DNA from: Candidatus Kaistia colombiensis
GTDB taxonomy: Bacteria; Pseudomonadota; Alphaproteobacteria; Rhizobiales; Kaistiaceae
NCBI GenBank assembly: GCA_029203105.1
Contig: CP119318.1
Location: 4,664,501-4,728,500 of the forward strand
Direction of reading: 5' to 3'
Length of the DNA: 64,000 bases
Each line of letters starts with the position of its first letter. Within the stretch, counting starts at the first letter, position 1. This document shows, in pieces, positions 8,767 to 17,455 of the stretch. The notes beneath the pieces were generated by a model. That model was given only the letters and a program-made list of their open reading frames with translations, had not been told where the DNA came from and ran no database searches. The translations under genes and the position numbers were made by a program.

Positions 8767-8780
8767 ACACTTCGAAGTGT
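8767..8780. promoter_or_regulatory. Perfect 14-bp palindrome upstream of RiPP-like copy 2
   Basis: ACACTTCGAAGTGT is a perfect palindrome 26 bases before the ATG of the peptide gene. It could be a repressor or activator site for this cassette. There is no equivalent that I can see upstream of copy 1, so the role is uncertain. Confidence 0.3.
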
Positions 8781-8806
8781 CGACCACTGCTCCATTGGGG
8801 GGATCC

Positions 8807-8911
8807 ATGAAGAAGACCTATGAGAAGCCGACGCTCAGCAAGGCCACCACGCTGCAGCGCATTGCTGCCGCTCCGCCCACCAGCGGGACCGAGCCACCGC
8901 CGATCGGCTGA
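8807..8911 (+). CDS. RiPP-like precursor micro-gene, copy 2
   Basis: 34 codons, reading MKKTYEKPTLSKATTLQRIA then AAPPTSGTEPPPIG. It differs from copy 1 at five residues, all in the middle or at the last position. The leader-like Y5-x2-P8-x-L10 and the C-terminal APPTSGTEPPPI are unchanged. A GGGGGGATCC site precedes the ATG. It lies between the sheath gene and a secreted DUF930 protein, opposite to the late genes. No modification enzymes are seen nearby. It may be a modified peptide or an unmodified small protein; nothing in the sequence decides this. Confidence 0.6.
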   Translation: MKKTYEKPTLSKATTLQRIAAAPPTSGTEPPPIG

Positions 8912-8920
8912 GTTGATTCT

Positions 8921-8950
8921 CCCGCCGGCCGTCCGAATCCGGCCGGCGGG
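8921..8950 (+). terminator. Hairpin terminator of RiPP-like copy 2
   Basis: This is the same 11-bp GC-rich inverted repeat and loop as after copy 1, at the same distance from the stop. It is followed by ATCTTTGATTT. Confidence 0.65.
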
Positions 8951-9297
8951 ATCTTTGATTTGGGCCCTTCGGTGTGGCCCCGCGGCCAGGTTGATAGTCG
9001 TGAATGCAGATCTCGTCAGCCGGGCCAGCCGGTCGACTCGTCGATCGCATCGCGTTTCGGGCGGAATCGTCCCAGCACGTCCAGCCTTCGCCGGCCGTCA
9101 CCTCGTCGACGGCGAGATTTCCCTCGCCCCATGCCGAAGGACACCAACGCCTCCGTTTGACCGGACTCGATCCCAAGCTGGCCCCGCGCGACCTTCGCCT
9201 TTGGCTAGAGACGGTCTCAGAGCGCCCGCCCTCACGTCAGCATCCCGTCGCGGGTAGCGGGCCGACGCCGATGAAATACCATGAAGGGAATGTCGCC
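8951..9297. other. Gene-poor interval before the DUF930 gene
   Basis: No convincing gene is seen. Frames are open because of high GC but lack codon character. It presumably holds the promoter of the downstream plus-strand gene. Confidence 0.3.
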
Positions 9298-9690
9298 ATG
9301 CGCCGCCAGGCCTTGATCCTATCCACCCTGATCGCCGCCGCAATGTCGGATTCCGCGTTCGCCGCCGATTCCAGCCTCCAGCAGAGCCTCAAGAGGCTCG
9401 ATGCCTCGACGCGCATGATCCAGGTCTGCGACCTCGCCGTGATGGAGAAGACGTCGAGCCCCAAGCAGGGCGTCACCGACCGCGCCTTCATCGACATGCT
9501 GAGTCGGCCCAAGATCCATGGCGACGTCGTGGTCGGCCATGGCGGCGCCTTCCGCCGCGAGGGCGAGTGGTACGAATTCTCCTTTCGCTGCGCCGTCACG
9601 CCCGACCATATGCGGGTGACGAAGTTGAGCGTGAGCCGAATCCGCCACGTGCCGCATTCTGAATGGGCGGCGAAGAACTTCTATCCTTGA
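9298..9690 (+). CDS. Secreted DUF930-family protein (moron)
   Basis: 130 residues from the ATG at 9298 (GAAGGG upstream). The first 23 or so residues are a signal peptide ending AFA-AD. The mature part has the DUF930 pattern: LKRLDASTRMIQVCDLAVM, then GGAFRREGEWYEFSFRCAVT and a C-terminal IRHVPHSEWAAKNFYP. Two Cys (in VCD and FRC) may pair in the periplasm. DUF930 proteins are common, functionally unknown periplasmic proteins of Rhizobiales. Here the gene is carried on the opposite strand within phage tail genes, beside the peptide cassette, so it is probable lysogenic cargo. Confidence 0.75.
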   Translation: MRRQALILSTLIAAAMSDSAFAADSSLQQSLKRLDASTRMIQVCDLAVMEKTSSPKQGVTDRAFIDMLSRPKIHGDVVVGHGGAFRREGEWYEFSFRCAVTPDHMRVTKLSVSRIRHVPHSEWAAKNFYP

Positions 9691-9808
9691 CCGGCCGGCC
9701 CTGCCCGAAACGCGACGGCACCTATATGGTGCCGGCGATTTTCACAAAACGACGGAAGCACTGGCCGGGTAGTCAGGGCCCGAAGACGAAGCGCCAACGG
9801 CTGGTGTG

Positions 9809-10360
9809 CTACTCGTCCGGCCAGCCGGCCGTCTCATCGATGGTGTCGAGATCGGCGATCGTCTCGGCCGCCTCGACGAGATCCTTGAGGTCGCGGCCAT
9901 GCTGGCGCAGCTGGGCATAGTGGTCGCCAACGGTCGCTGCCAGGCCGAGGCCGTCCGCTGGACCCGGTAGCGGAATGCGGACGTTCTCGATCGTGATCCA
10001 GCCGAGGGCATAGCTCGCCGGCCATGGGATCGCGGAGGAGGCCGCTCCGATCGCCGTGGTCCCCATCGCTGTCATGTCGGCCCGCGAGCCATCATCGAGG
10101 GCGATATGCAGCCCACCGATGGGCGCGCCTGCCGCAAGCCGGACGCTGATCTGCGCGCCGATCGCATCGAGCTTGGCGGCGCGAACCTCGTCGAGCGTCG
10201 GTGCCGGAACCGGCGGCTTCGAGAAGACACCACCGGAATAGAGATCGCCGATCTCGGCCGTTTCGCTGGCGACGGCGGTCGAGCCCTCCGGCGGCGTCCA
10301 CCCCGCGCCAGCGAGGACGACGTTCGCGACGATACCGCCACTGATCACTGCAGTGCGCAT
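9809..10360 (-). CDS. Tail fibre assembly-like protein (DUF4376 type)
   Basis: 183 residues. The middle and C-terminal part (LDEVRAAKLDAIGAQISVRL, later LRQHGRDLKDLVEAAETIAD) matches the DUF4376 domain found in tail-fibre assembly and small fibre-associated proteins. Its ATG overlaps the end of the fibre gene by 1 base, suggesting co-translation. Role as fibre chaperone or partner is inferred from position. Confidence 0.65.
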   Translation of the reverse strand: MRTAVISGGIVANVVLAGAGWTPPEGSTAVASETAEIGDLYSGGVFSKPPVPAPTLDEVRAAKLDAIGAQISVRLAAGAPIGGLHIALDDGSRADMTAMGTTAIGAASSAIPWPASYALGWITIENVRIPLPGPADGLGLAATVGDHYAQLRQHGRDLKDLVEAAETIADLDTIDETAGWPDE

Positions 10361-11634
10361 CAGAAATACTCCTCAACAATGACAATGCCGGGCGCGCCAC
10401 GGCCTCCGTTAAAAGAGCCTGAAGCCCCCCGACGACCACCACCACCTCCTGAGCCGTATCCACCTCCGTCTTCACCGTTCGAGCCGGACCCGTTTTTGCC
10501 GCCAATGCCCAAAGGACTACTAAAGCCGTCGAAAGATGAGGAACTACTATAGTTAAGCTCACCATTACGTTGGTAAACGTAAAGTGGTGAGCCTGCTATA
10601 GTGGGGGGAGGTCCTTGATTGCCTAGAGTTGCTTGTGATGTTGCTGCTGTGCCAGCACTACCACCACCACCACCACCACCACACGATACCAGAGAGCCAA
10701 CAGAAGAAGCCCCACCAGTTCCACCATTCCCTCCACCGCCTGTCCCTCTTGCCCCTATAGTAATGGGCTGAGGTGTGGTGATGGACGAAGCGTCGTAAAG
10801 AGCGTCTGCGTAAACTCCCGCAGCACCACTGCCGCCGGTGGCTCCGGTACCGGTACTAGCGCCACCACCACCGCCGCCGCCGGCCTGAACGATGAGCCGG
10901 ATATATTTCGCTTTGGGATCCTTCGTGAAGGTCGCGCCAGCGGTGAACGTTGATATCTTGACCCCTCCACCGCCGAGGGCAGCAATCGCCTGCGCCGTCT
11001 GGAGCGGCGTCATCAGCTTGGTCGTTGCGCTCCCGGCCTCCGCCTCGGCCTGGCTGGCAATCGCCGCCGAGGCGAGCTTGGCAAAGGTCAGCAGCCCATC
11101 CGGCACCATGCCGAGCGTCATCTGCACAAAGGCGAGCGCATCGCCGACGCGCGCCAGTAGGCGGTCGTTCGCCGTCGCCGAGATGTCGCCCGGTGAGCCG
11201 ACCGAGGCGGCGGCGCGACCGAGGATCGAGAGCGCCGCGCTGTCGCGCAGCTTGGCGTCGGAGATGATCTTGTTGGCGAGGTCGGCCGCCGTGATGAAGG
11301 CCGGGATCCAGAGGGTCCCGTTGAACTTCATGAACTGTCCGTTGGTGGCGTTCGAGAGATCGACGCCGGTCAGCGAGCCGATGCTGTGATTGTGGACGAA
11401 CGCTGCCTTGCCGGCGAGTGCGTTCACCAGCCCGATGATTTCGGCCATCTCGTGGGAATGGTGCAGCGGCGCCAGCCCGACCATCCCGGTGATGATCGCC
11501 GCGATGTCCGCGTCGATCATCTCCAGCGTCGCAATGAGGCGGGGAAGATCCTCGCTCTTCATCAGATTTGCCGGATCCGGAAGCAGGTAGTGGAGATTGT
11601 CCGTGCGATTGTCGATCATGCTTCCTTGCCTCAC
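10360..11634 (-). CDS. Tail fibre protein with a glycine-rich tip
   Basis: 424 residues. The start is GTG at 11634, overlapping the previous stop, or ATG at 11619. The N-terminal half has fibre features (HHSHEMAEIIGLVNALAGKA, then VHNHSIGSLTGVDLSNATNG). From about residue 245 on, long runs of Gly alternate with beta strands (GGGGGGGASTGTGATGGSG, GGGYGSGGGGGRRGASGSF), ending APGIVIVEEYF. Such glycine-rich C-termini resemble T-even gp38-type adhesin tips that fold as polyglycine-II helices. The DNA of the tip (about 10,480-10,800) is visibly less GC-rich than its surroundings. Confidence 0.8.
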   Translation of the reverse strand: MRQGSMIDNRTDNLHYLLPDPANLMKSEDLPRLIATLEMIDADIAAIITGMVGLAPLHHSHEMAEIIGLVNALAGKAAFVHNHSIGSLTGVDLSNATNGQFMKFNGTLWIPAFITAADLANKIISDAKLRDSAALSILGRAAASVGSPGDISATANDRLLARVGDALAFVQMTLGMVPDGLLTFAKLASAAIASQAEAEAGSATTKLMTPLQTAQAIAALGGGGVKISTFTAGATFTKDPKAKYIRLIVQAGGGGGGGASTGTGATGGSGAAGVYADALYDASSITTPQPITIGARGTGGGGNGGTGGASSVGSLVSCGGGGGGGSAGTAATSQATLGNQGPPPTIAGSPLYVYQRNGELNYSSSSSFDGFSSPLGIGGKNGSGSNGEDGGGYGSGGGGGRRGASGSFNGGRGAPGIVIVEEYF

Positions 11635-14600
11635 ACAGCCCAGTCGCGAAGATCAGCGAGCGCCAGCCGGGCTGCCGGGCCGCCGGTAAACATCAGCCGT
11701 ATCCGCCCCTCGATCGCGCTATAGGGATCCTTCTTGTATTCGCGCTCGATCCAGCCATCTTCGAGTGCCGTCTGGGCCAGGAGCGTCGAAGCCACCCAGT
11801 TATTGTCGCCGGCGTCGTGCTCGACGGTGAGGGTCGAGTCCGGCGGCAGCTTGGTGGCGAGCAGCGTTTCCAGCCGGACATTCGTTCCCATCTTCATGGC
11901 GCGCGAGATATAGGTGCCTTCCCCCCTGATCTTGCCGGCGATGAGCTGGACGCCGGGGAACAGGATCGGTGACGCCTTGGCCGAGCCCTTCAGGATCGCC
12001 CGCAGCTTCACCGTCTCGGTCACGTATTCGGTGAACTCGTAGACCTGGTCCGGCAGCAGCTTGATGATCTCGCCAGAGGCGCGCTCGACCTCGAAGTAAA
12101 GGCTGGTCTCGGCGGTCGGCAGCAGCACGGCGCCGCTGACGATCAGATCCGAGCAATCGATGAGCGCGAACGAGCCGAGGTTCACCGCCTTCGTCACTGG
12201 ATTGAACTTCGCCGCCACGATCCGGAACGTCAGGTCGCTATCCTGATGCGCCGTCCATGTGCTGGCGTTCGAGGACGATAGCCGCACGCCGATCGTATAG
12301 GGCTGCGACGACACCCATGCCTGATTAGCGGCATCGAGCGATCCCATGGTCGCCGCCGCGATCGCGTGCTGCGGATCGTCGGTCTTGACCACGAAGGCGA
12401 ACTCGGTGCCGGCCGGCTGATAGAGCGGCAGCGCGAAGCGGACATTGGTCCAGCCGTTGACCAGCACCGTCGCCATGTCGACCTGCGCGACGGCGAGCAC
12501 CTCACCGGTCGGCCAGCCATTTTCGACCGGCCGCACCTCGACGAGGCAGGCCTTGGTGCGGTCGCCGATGGCGCAGAACTTGATGTCGACGCCGGCGATG
12601 TGCCGGCCCTCGTCGAGGGTGCAGGTCTGGGCCTGCGGGTCGACGCCGTGCGTCTGCTGGAACACCTCCTGTTGCACGTTCCAGAACTGGATCGTTGTCA
12701 CCCGCTGCATGACGGTGACGTCGATCTTGCCCTGGCCGACGAAGGACGCCGAGCCGCTCGACCCGGTGCCGCCTGTGGCGACGACCGACTTCTGGCCAGC
12801 GGTAACATTGGCCGGAATCATGAAGCTGCCCGACACCTTGCCGTCGGCACCGGCGACCAAAGGCCCCGGCGGGGTGATGTCGACGCCGTCGAAGGTGAGC
12901 GAGGCGAGGATCTCGCCATTGCCGAAACCCTTCACCGTGAAGTCGACCGGGATCTGGCGCAGGAACTCGATCATCTCCTGGCGATGGTCGACGACATTGG
13001 TCGAGACCGTCGTGCGGCTGGTGTTGCCGGAGCCGAAGCGCTGCGTCTGGGCCGACAGGAACGCTGTCGACGTCTCGGTCCAGAAGTCTGTCGACGGGGT
13101 GATCGACAGGCTGATCGGCAGCGGCGTGAAGTTCTGGTACGGGTTGACCAGGACGCAGTCGGTCGCCAGCTCCTGCCGGATCACCACTTCCTCGGTCCAG
13201 TCGAGTAGCGCCGGCGCCGAGAGATCGGCCGAATAGAAGGTCGGATCGATCGCGAGCTGGCAGGAGCCCTCGAACACGGCCGCCGTCTGGACGGCGCCGG
13301 CGTCGCGATAGTGGTCATTGACGAACGGGTCGACAAACATGCCCTTCTTGGCGACCGGGTCCTTGGTGTCGATCGATCGCTTCAGCTTCTCCAGCGCCAC
13401 CATGTCGATCATGTCGATCAGCCGGTTGTAATAGCGCCACTGCTCGGAATAGGGCACGGCGCGGACGCCGCTGTTCACGATCTCCGGCTTGCCGGTCCAA
13501 TTGTTGGTGACGGTGCAGAGCGGCAGCAGATCCGCCGCCGGCGCCGGCTCGACCGGGCGCGACCGTGCCGAGAGCCCCTTCACATAGACGGGCAAGCCGT
13601 CCTGATCGAGGCAGAGCAGATCGATGCGCGGCAGCTTCCAGTCATAGGTCAGGAAGACGTCGGTGCCGGTCACGCCGCCGGAGAGCGTGACGCTGTCGTC
13701 GGCGACGGCGGTCGGCGTCACCGCGACCAGGTAGCGATACTTGACCGTGTAGCTCTGGCCCGAGCTCGGCTCGGCCCCACCTGGCGCCCAGGAGATCGAG
13801 CCGCCGGAGAGATTGTAGTCGGTGCCGGCGATGTAGGTCGTCGCGCCCGACTTCACCTCGATGATGGCGCGCGGATTATCCTTGTCGAGCAGGTCGGACG
13901 AGTTCGCCGGCGTGCCGCGCACCTTGGTCTCGGTCACCTCCTTGGTGATCATGGCGACCGCCAGCGCCGAGAGCGGCGCGTGGTTCAGCGTGATCTTCGC
14001 CGTGCCGGTGCCGGCATCGTCAAAGGTATGCGGCTCGCTCTGGGCCGAGGCGAGATCGTAGAGTTCCGGCTCGGCAAAGCGGAGCGCGGTCAGGCGCGTC
14101 GTCTTGAAGCCGTAGATGTTGGCGATGCCCTCCTCGATCGAGAAGACCTGCGCGCCGGCGCTCTTGCCCAGCGCCGTCACCCGGCAGCCCTGCACGATGT
14201 AGTTGCCATGCGCCTGGTAGTCATAGACCGCGATCACCTTGACGACGCCGGAGAGCGTCGGCGGCGGGCTCTGGTCGAGCACCGTGCCATTGCGCAGCAG
14301 GTAGACGGCGATCAGGTCGCCATCCTCGCCATCACCGGAGCGGCCCCAGGCGACGGTCTCGGCGATGCGGCCAGATCCCGGCTCGCCCTCGGCTTCCGAG
14401 CCGGGACAGAGGCCGAGCAGATCCGGATCCTCCACCGAGGTCACGACGGTCGAGACGATGCGGATGCCGATCACGACATCGCCGTTCATCGGAACGTCGG
14501 TGAGCACGGCCGCGGTCACGTCGCGCACGTCGCCGCGCGCATAGATGCGGCCGGCGGCCAACTGGACGCTTCCGCCGCCGACGTCGACGACGATGTCGCC

Positions 14601-14798
14601 ATCGGTGATGCGGTCGCCGTCCGAGGCCACCAGATCGCCGACGCGGCGATGCCGCCGCTCGACGATCGTCTGGATGTCGTTCAGGTCAGACGCCTCGGCG
14701 AAGCTGTCCTCGCGCGCGACGAGGCGCTGCCAGAGCGGCTTGTGCTGCGCCCGATCGAAGGCGGCGGGGAGCCCGGACGGATCGGAGAAATCGGTCAT
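11631..14798 (-). CDS. DUF4815 domain structural protein (baseplate/fibre)
   Basis: 1,055 residues from the ATG at 14798 (MTDFSDPSGLPAAFDRAQHK). The opening PLWQRLVAREDSFAEASDLN and the large beta-rich body match DUF4815 proteins, which occur next to gpI and tail fibres in contractile-tail phages of Alphaproteobacteria. The length fits a large baseplate-proximal protein. The ATG overlaps the stop of gene I. Function beyond structure is unknown. Confidence 0.75.
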   Translation of the reverse strand: MTDFSDPSGLPAAFDRAQHKPLWQRLVAREDSFAEASDLNDIQTIVERRHRRVGDLVASDGDRITDGDIVVDVGGGSVQLAAGRIYARGDVRDVTAAVLTDVPMNGDVVIGIRIVSTVVTSVEDPDLLGLCPGSEAEGEPGSGRIAETVAWGRSGDGEDGDLIAVYLLRNGTVLDQSPPPTLSGVVKVIAVYDYQAHGNYIVQGCRVTALGKSAGAQVFSIEEGIANIYGFKTTRLTALRFAEPELYDLASAQSEPHTFDDAGTGTAKITLNHAPLSALAVAMITKEVTETKVRGTPANSSDLLDKDNPRAIIEVKSGATTYIAGTDYNLSGGSISWAPGGAEPSSGQSYTVKYRYLVAVTPTAVADDSVTLSGGVTGTDVFLTYDWKLPRIDLLCLDQDGLPVYVKGLSARSRPVEPAPAADLLPLCTVTNNWTGKPEIVNSGVRAVPYSEQWRYYNRLIDMIDMVALEKLKRSIDTKDPVAKKGMFVDPFVNDHYRDAGAVQTAAVFEGSCQLAIDPTFYSADLSAPALLDWTEEVVIRQELATDCVLVNPYQNFTPLPISLSITPSTDFWTETSTAFLSAQTQRFGSGNTSRTTVSTNVVDHRQEMIEFLRQIPVDFTVKGFGNGEILASLTFDGVDITPPGPLVAGADGKVSGSFMIPANVTAGQKSVVATGGTGSSGSASFVGQGKIDVTVMQRVTTIQFWNVQQEVFQQTHGVDPQAQTCTLDEGRHIAGVDIKFCAIGDRTKACLVEVRPVENGWPTGEVLAVAQVDMATVLVNGWTNVRFALPLYQPAGTEFAFVVKTDDPQHAIAAATMGSLDAANQAWVSSQPYTIGVRLSSSNASTWTAHQDSDLTFRIVAAKFNPVTKAVNLGSFALIDCSDLIVSGAVLLPTAETSLYFEVERASGEIIKLLPDQVYEFTEYVTETVKLRAILKGSAKASPILFPGVQLIAGKIRGEGTYISRAMKMGTNVRLETLLATKLPPDSTLTVEHDAGDNNWVASTLLAQTALEDGWIEREYKKDPYSAIEGRIRLMFTGGPAARLALADLRDWAV

Positions 14799-15913
14799 CA
14801 GAACCTCAAGAGGAAGCGCACGCGCTCGCGCACAGTGCGGCCGAACTCGATGTGGATGGGGGTCGCGGCGACCTCCGGTAGGCCTGCGCCGAGCTCGCCC
14901 GGCCCGAGCCAGAGCGCGCCGGGCCGGGCCGGATCGGCAGGCTCGGCGGCGAGGATCAGCGAGACGGTGGCCGCCGTGCAGCCATGGCCCTCGCCAAAGT
15001 CGGTCAGGGCCTCGACCAGCATCAGCTCGGCGCCGGTCGCGGCCGGGGCGAAGCGCAGACCACCGAACCGATACGGGCCATTCGGGTCGACGCCGACGCG
15101 GGCCTGCACCTTTGCCCGGCGGTAGCCGATGACGTCGCCGCCGGCATCGCGGAAGCAGGCCCAGGCGGTGCCGTTCGGCACGCCGAGCAGCATCAGCGCC
15201 GACCGCGCATTGCCGAAATCGTTCCAGGTGAGATCCGGCCACTCGATGTCGAGCCAGGCCGGCTCGGCGTCGTCACCATCTTCGGGCGGCTCGATCCAGA
15301 CGCCGAGTGCCGTCAGATCGGCCTCGGTCATCGCATGGTCGAAGGGATAGGTCCGGCCGAACGACCATTTGGCGCCGTCTTCGCGGAGGCGCGCGCCGGA
15401 AGACGAACTCCAGCGCGTCTGCGACCAGCGGTTCCGGCTGTACTCCAGCGGCCGGATGTCGTAGCCGGAAAAGCCGCGCCAGAACACTGAGCGCAGCGGT
15501 GTCGAAAGGTTGGCGACGCCGTCGATCGGATCGAGGTCGTCCTCGTCATCGCGGACGCGGTCGAGCGCAAGCTGGAACAGGTTCCAGCGGGCGCGGCGAA
15601 CCGCTGCCTCCTCGATCTCAGCGGTATAGCCGAGCCAGGCGAGCGCCCGCTCGACCGCCGCCGGCGTGCCGCGAACGCGGGTCCAGGCGATACCCTCGGG
15701 GAGCAGCTCGTAGAGGTTCGGCACATAGGGCGTCAGCTCGCCCAATCCGTACTCGTAAACGAGATAGGGCAGCAGCGACGGCCACGGCGTGAACTTGAAG
15801 CCATGCAGGCTGGCGATCGCACCGGAAAGGCGCGGCGTCGGATCCGTGGCCTCGGACAGGACCTGCTCGAATGGCGTCGAGGACGATGGCAGCAGGTGGA
15901 CGACCGCCGTCAT
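14798..15913 (-). CDS. Tail protein I (gpI), baseplate
   Basis: 371 residues from the ATG at 15913. The segment FTPWPSLLPYLVYEYGLGEL followed by LLPEGIAWTRVRGTPAAVER is the signature of P2 gpI. The C-terminal half extends beyond P2 gpI (176 residues) and is probably a phage-specific domain. The gene lies between J and DUF4815, as expected. Confidence 0.85.
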   Translation of the reverse strand: MTAVVHLLPSSSTPFEQVLSEATDPTPRLSGAIASLHGFKFTPWPSLLPYLVYEYGLGELTPYVPNLYELLPEGIAWTRVRGTPAAVERALAWLGYTAEIEEAAVRRARWNLFQLALDRVRDDEDDLDPIDGVANLSTPLRSVFWRGFSGYDIRPLEYSRNRWSQTRWSSSSGARLREDGAKWSFGRTYPFDHAMTEADLTALGVWIEPPEDGDDAEPAWLDIEWPDLTWNDFGNARSALMLLGVPNGTAWACFRDAGGDVIGYRRAKVQARVGVDPNGPYRFGGLRFAPAATGAELMLVEALTDFGEGHGCTAATVSLILAAEPADPARPGALWLGPGELGAGLPEVAATPIHIEFGRTVRERVRFLLRF

Positions 15914-16767
15914 CGGTCGCGGCCCACGAGCGTGAGGTCGATGGCACCGAGCGCGACGGCCCGACCGGGCTGGACGATGACATTCTCGACCGGGGCCAGG
16001 ATCTCGACCCGCTGCACGCCCCTCTTCATCAATCGCGCCAACATCCATTCGCGGGTCAAATCGAAGCCGAGGCCGCCCTCGGTGGCCCAATCGGCCCTGA
16101 TGGCCGCCGGCAAGGCGTCGATCAGCGACCCGGCCGCATCCGGCAGCAGCCAGATGTGCGCGGCAACATCGATCGTATCGGTGACGGCGGCGATCACGCG
16201 GATCGTGTCATTGACCATGCGGACCGCCGCACTCTGCACCGCCTCCGAAACGAGCGCGAGCAGGCCGGCGTCGGCGACGCCGTTATTGTCGGCGGCGACC
16301 ACCGCAATTTCGATCTGCGGCGACGTGCCGACGCGGTACACAGAGGCGTCCAGGACACGCAGAGAGGTCCCTAGGGCAACGGCCCTATAGCGCGGTGCCG
16401 TGCCGCCTGTAGAGCGCCCTTGGATCGTGAGCAGGGTGCGTAGCCGGAAGCGTTCGTCGTCTTCGTCCGGAATGCGAGCGGCGTCGTAAAACGCGGCCAG
16501 ATGATCGAGGTCGGTTCCCGTCGCAAATGCCAGCAGGTTTGCGCGAACGGCATAGTTGACGCGCGCCCGCAGGAGCAGCTCCCGATAGGCGGATGCCTCG
16601 TCGACGACCTTGACCGGATCCGTCTCCAAGCCGCCGACGTCATAGTCGATGCCGGCGGCGTCGAAGCGCGCCTGCGTATCGGCCATCACAGCGGCAAGGA
16701 TCGCCTCATAGGGCAGCGTTTCGATCGCGTCCGGCGCCGGGAACGTCGAGAGATCAATCGTGGTCAT
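15910..16767 (-). CDS. Baseplate assembly protein J (gpJ)
   Basis: 285 residues. AYRELLLRARVNYAVRANLL and GTDLDHLAAFYDAARIPDED match the baseplate J family, which forms the wedge arms. It overlaps the stop of the W gene (ATGA) and the start of I. Confidence 0.9.
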   Translation of the reverse strand: MTTIDLSTFPAPDAIETLPYEAILAAVMADTQARFDAAGIDYDVGGLETDPVKVVDEASAYRELLLRARVNYAVRANLLAFATGTDLDHLAAFYDAARIPDEDDERFRLRTLLTIQGRSTGGTAPRYRAVALGTSLRVLDASVYRVGTSPQIEIAVVAADNNGVADAGLLALVSEAVQSAAVRMVNDTIRVIAAVTDTIDVAAHIWLLPDAAGSLIDALPAAIRADWATEGGLGFDLTREWMLARLMKRGVQRVEILAPVENVIVQPGRAVALGAIDLTLVGRDR

Positions 16768-17159
16768 GCGGGGAAGACCTCAAGGCGGTCGCCGGATCCC
16801 GGCGCGACAATGATCCGCTTCGCCCCTTCGACGGTGAAATCGCCGAGATGGCCGCGCGGGCGATACTGGAGATCGAGCAGAAAGCCGGCGCGGCCGGTTC
16901 GCGTGACCGAAATCGGGGTGATGCGGACGAGTTCGACGCGCGGCTCCTGCACCAGCGCGACACCTACGGCGGCATAGAACCGGACGAAGGTTTCCGGCAC
17001 CATGTTCTGGCCAAGCAGCACCGGGACATTGCTCCCGAACCAGCGGCGCATGACGCGCTCGCCGAAGCGCGTCGAGAGGATGACCTCGAGCGATTGGAGC
17101 ACATGGTCCCAATCGGTCAGCAGCCGCCCGGTGCGGCGGTTGATGCCGGTCGAGGCCAT
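16764..17159 (-). CDS. Baseplate wedge protein W (gp25-like)
   Basis: 131 residues from the ATG at 17159 (MASTGINRRTGRLLTDWDHV). The segment LSTRFGERVMRRWFGSNVP is the conserved GPW/gp25 lysozyme-like core motif. It is part of the V-W-J-I baseplate set. Confidence 0.88.
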   Translation of the reverse strand: MASTGINRRTGRLLTDWDHVLQSLEVILSTRFGERVMRRWFGSNVPVLLGQNMVPETFVRFYAAVGVALVQEPRVELVRITPISVTRTGRAGFLLDLQYRPRGHLGDFTVEGAKRIIVAPGSGDRLEVFPA

Positions 17160-17163
17160 GGTG

Positions 17164-17409
17164 TCAGCGCTTGGTCCGGCCGGTGCCGCCACCGCCGCCG
17201 ACACCCTTGCGGACGACGAGCTCGACCGAGCCGCCATCCTCCCGCGTGCGAAGCGGCGTGGTGGAGCCATGGGGCACGATGGTGCCGAGCCGCAGCTCGT
17301 ACTCGGCCTGCGCTTTGGTCAGGTCGATGATGGCGCCAGGCTTGACCTTTCGGCCAGCAACATACGGCCCGGCCGCGTCCGTGACGCGGTACGGCTTCTT
17401 CTCGGCCAT
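17164..17409 (-). CDS. Small phage protein of unknown function
   Basis: 81 residues, basic at both ends (MAEKKPYRVTDAAGPYVAG; GGGGGTGRTKR). It sits between V and W with 4 bases to the next ATG. The fold is probably a small beta domain with a Gly-rich C-terminal tail. No family is recognised. Confidence 0.6.
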   Translation of the reverse strand: MAEKKPYRVTDAAGPYVAGRKVKPGAIIDLTKAQAEYELRLGTIVPHGSTTPLRTREDGGSVELVVRKGVGGGGGTGRTKR

Positions 17410-17455
17410 CGGGGCCTCCTATGTGTAGGGATTGGAGAACGGGCGCTCGTGAGCG

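Noticed and set aside
637..9690. Complete lasso peptide cluster
   Set aside because: Only precursor-like genes; no B1, B2 or C-type maturation proteins nearby, and the conserved Gly and Thr of lasso leaders are missing.
13311..15125. 604-codon plus-strand frame
   Set aside because: Shadow of the DUF4815 and gpI genes.
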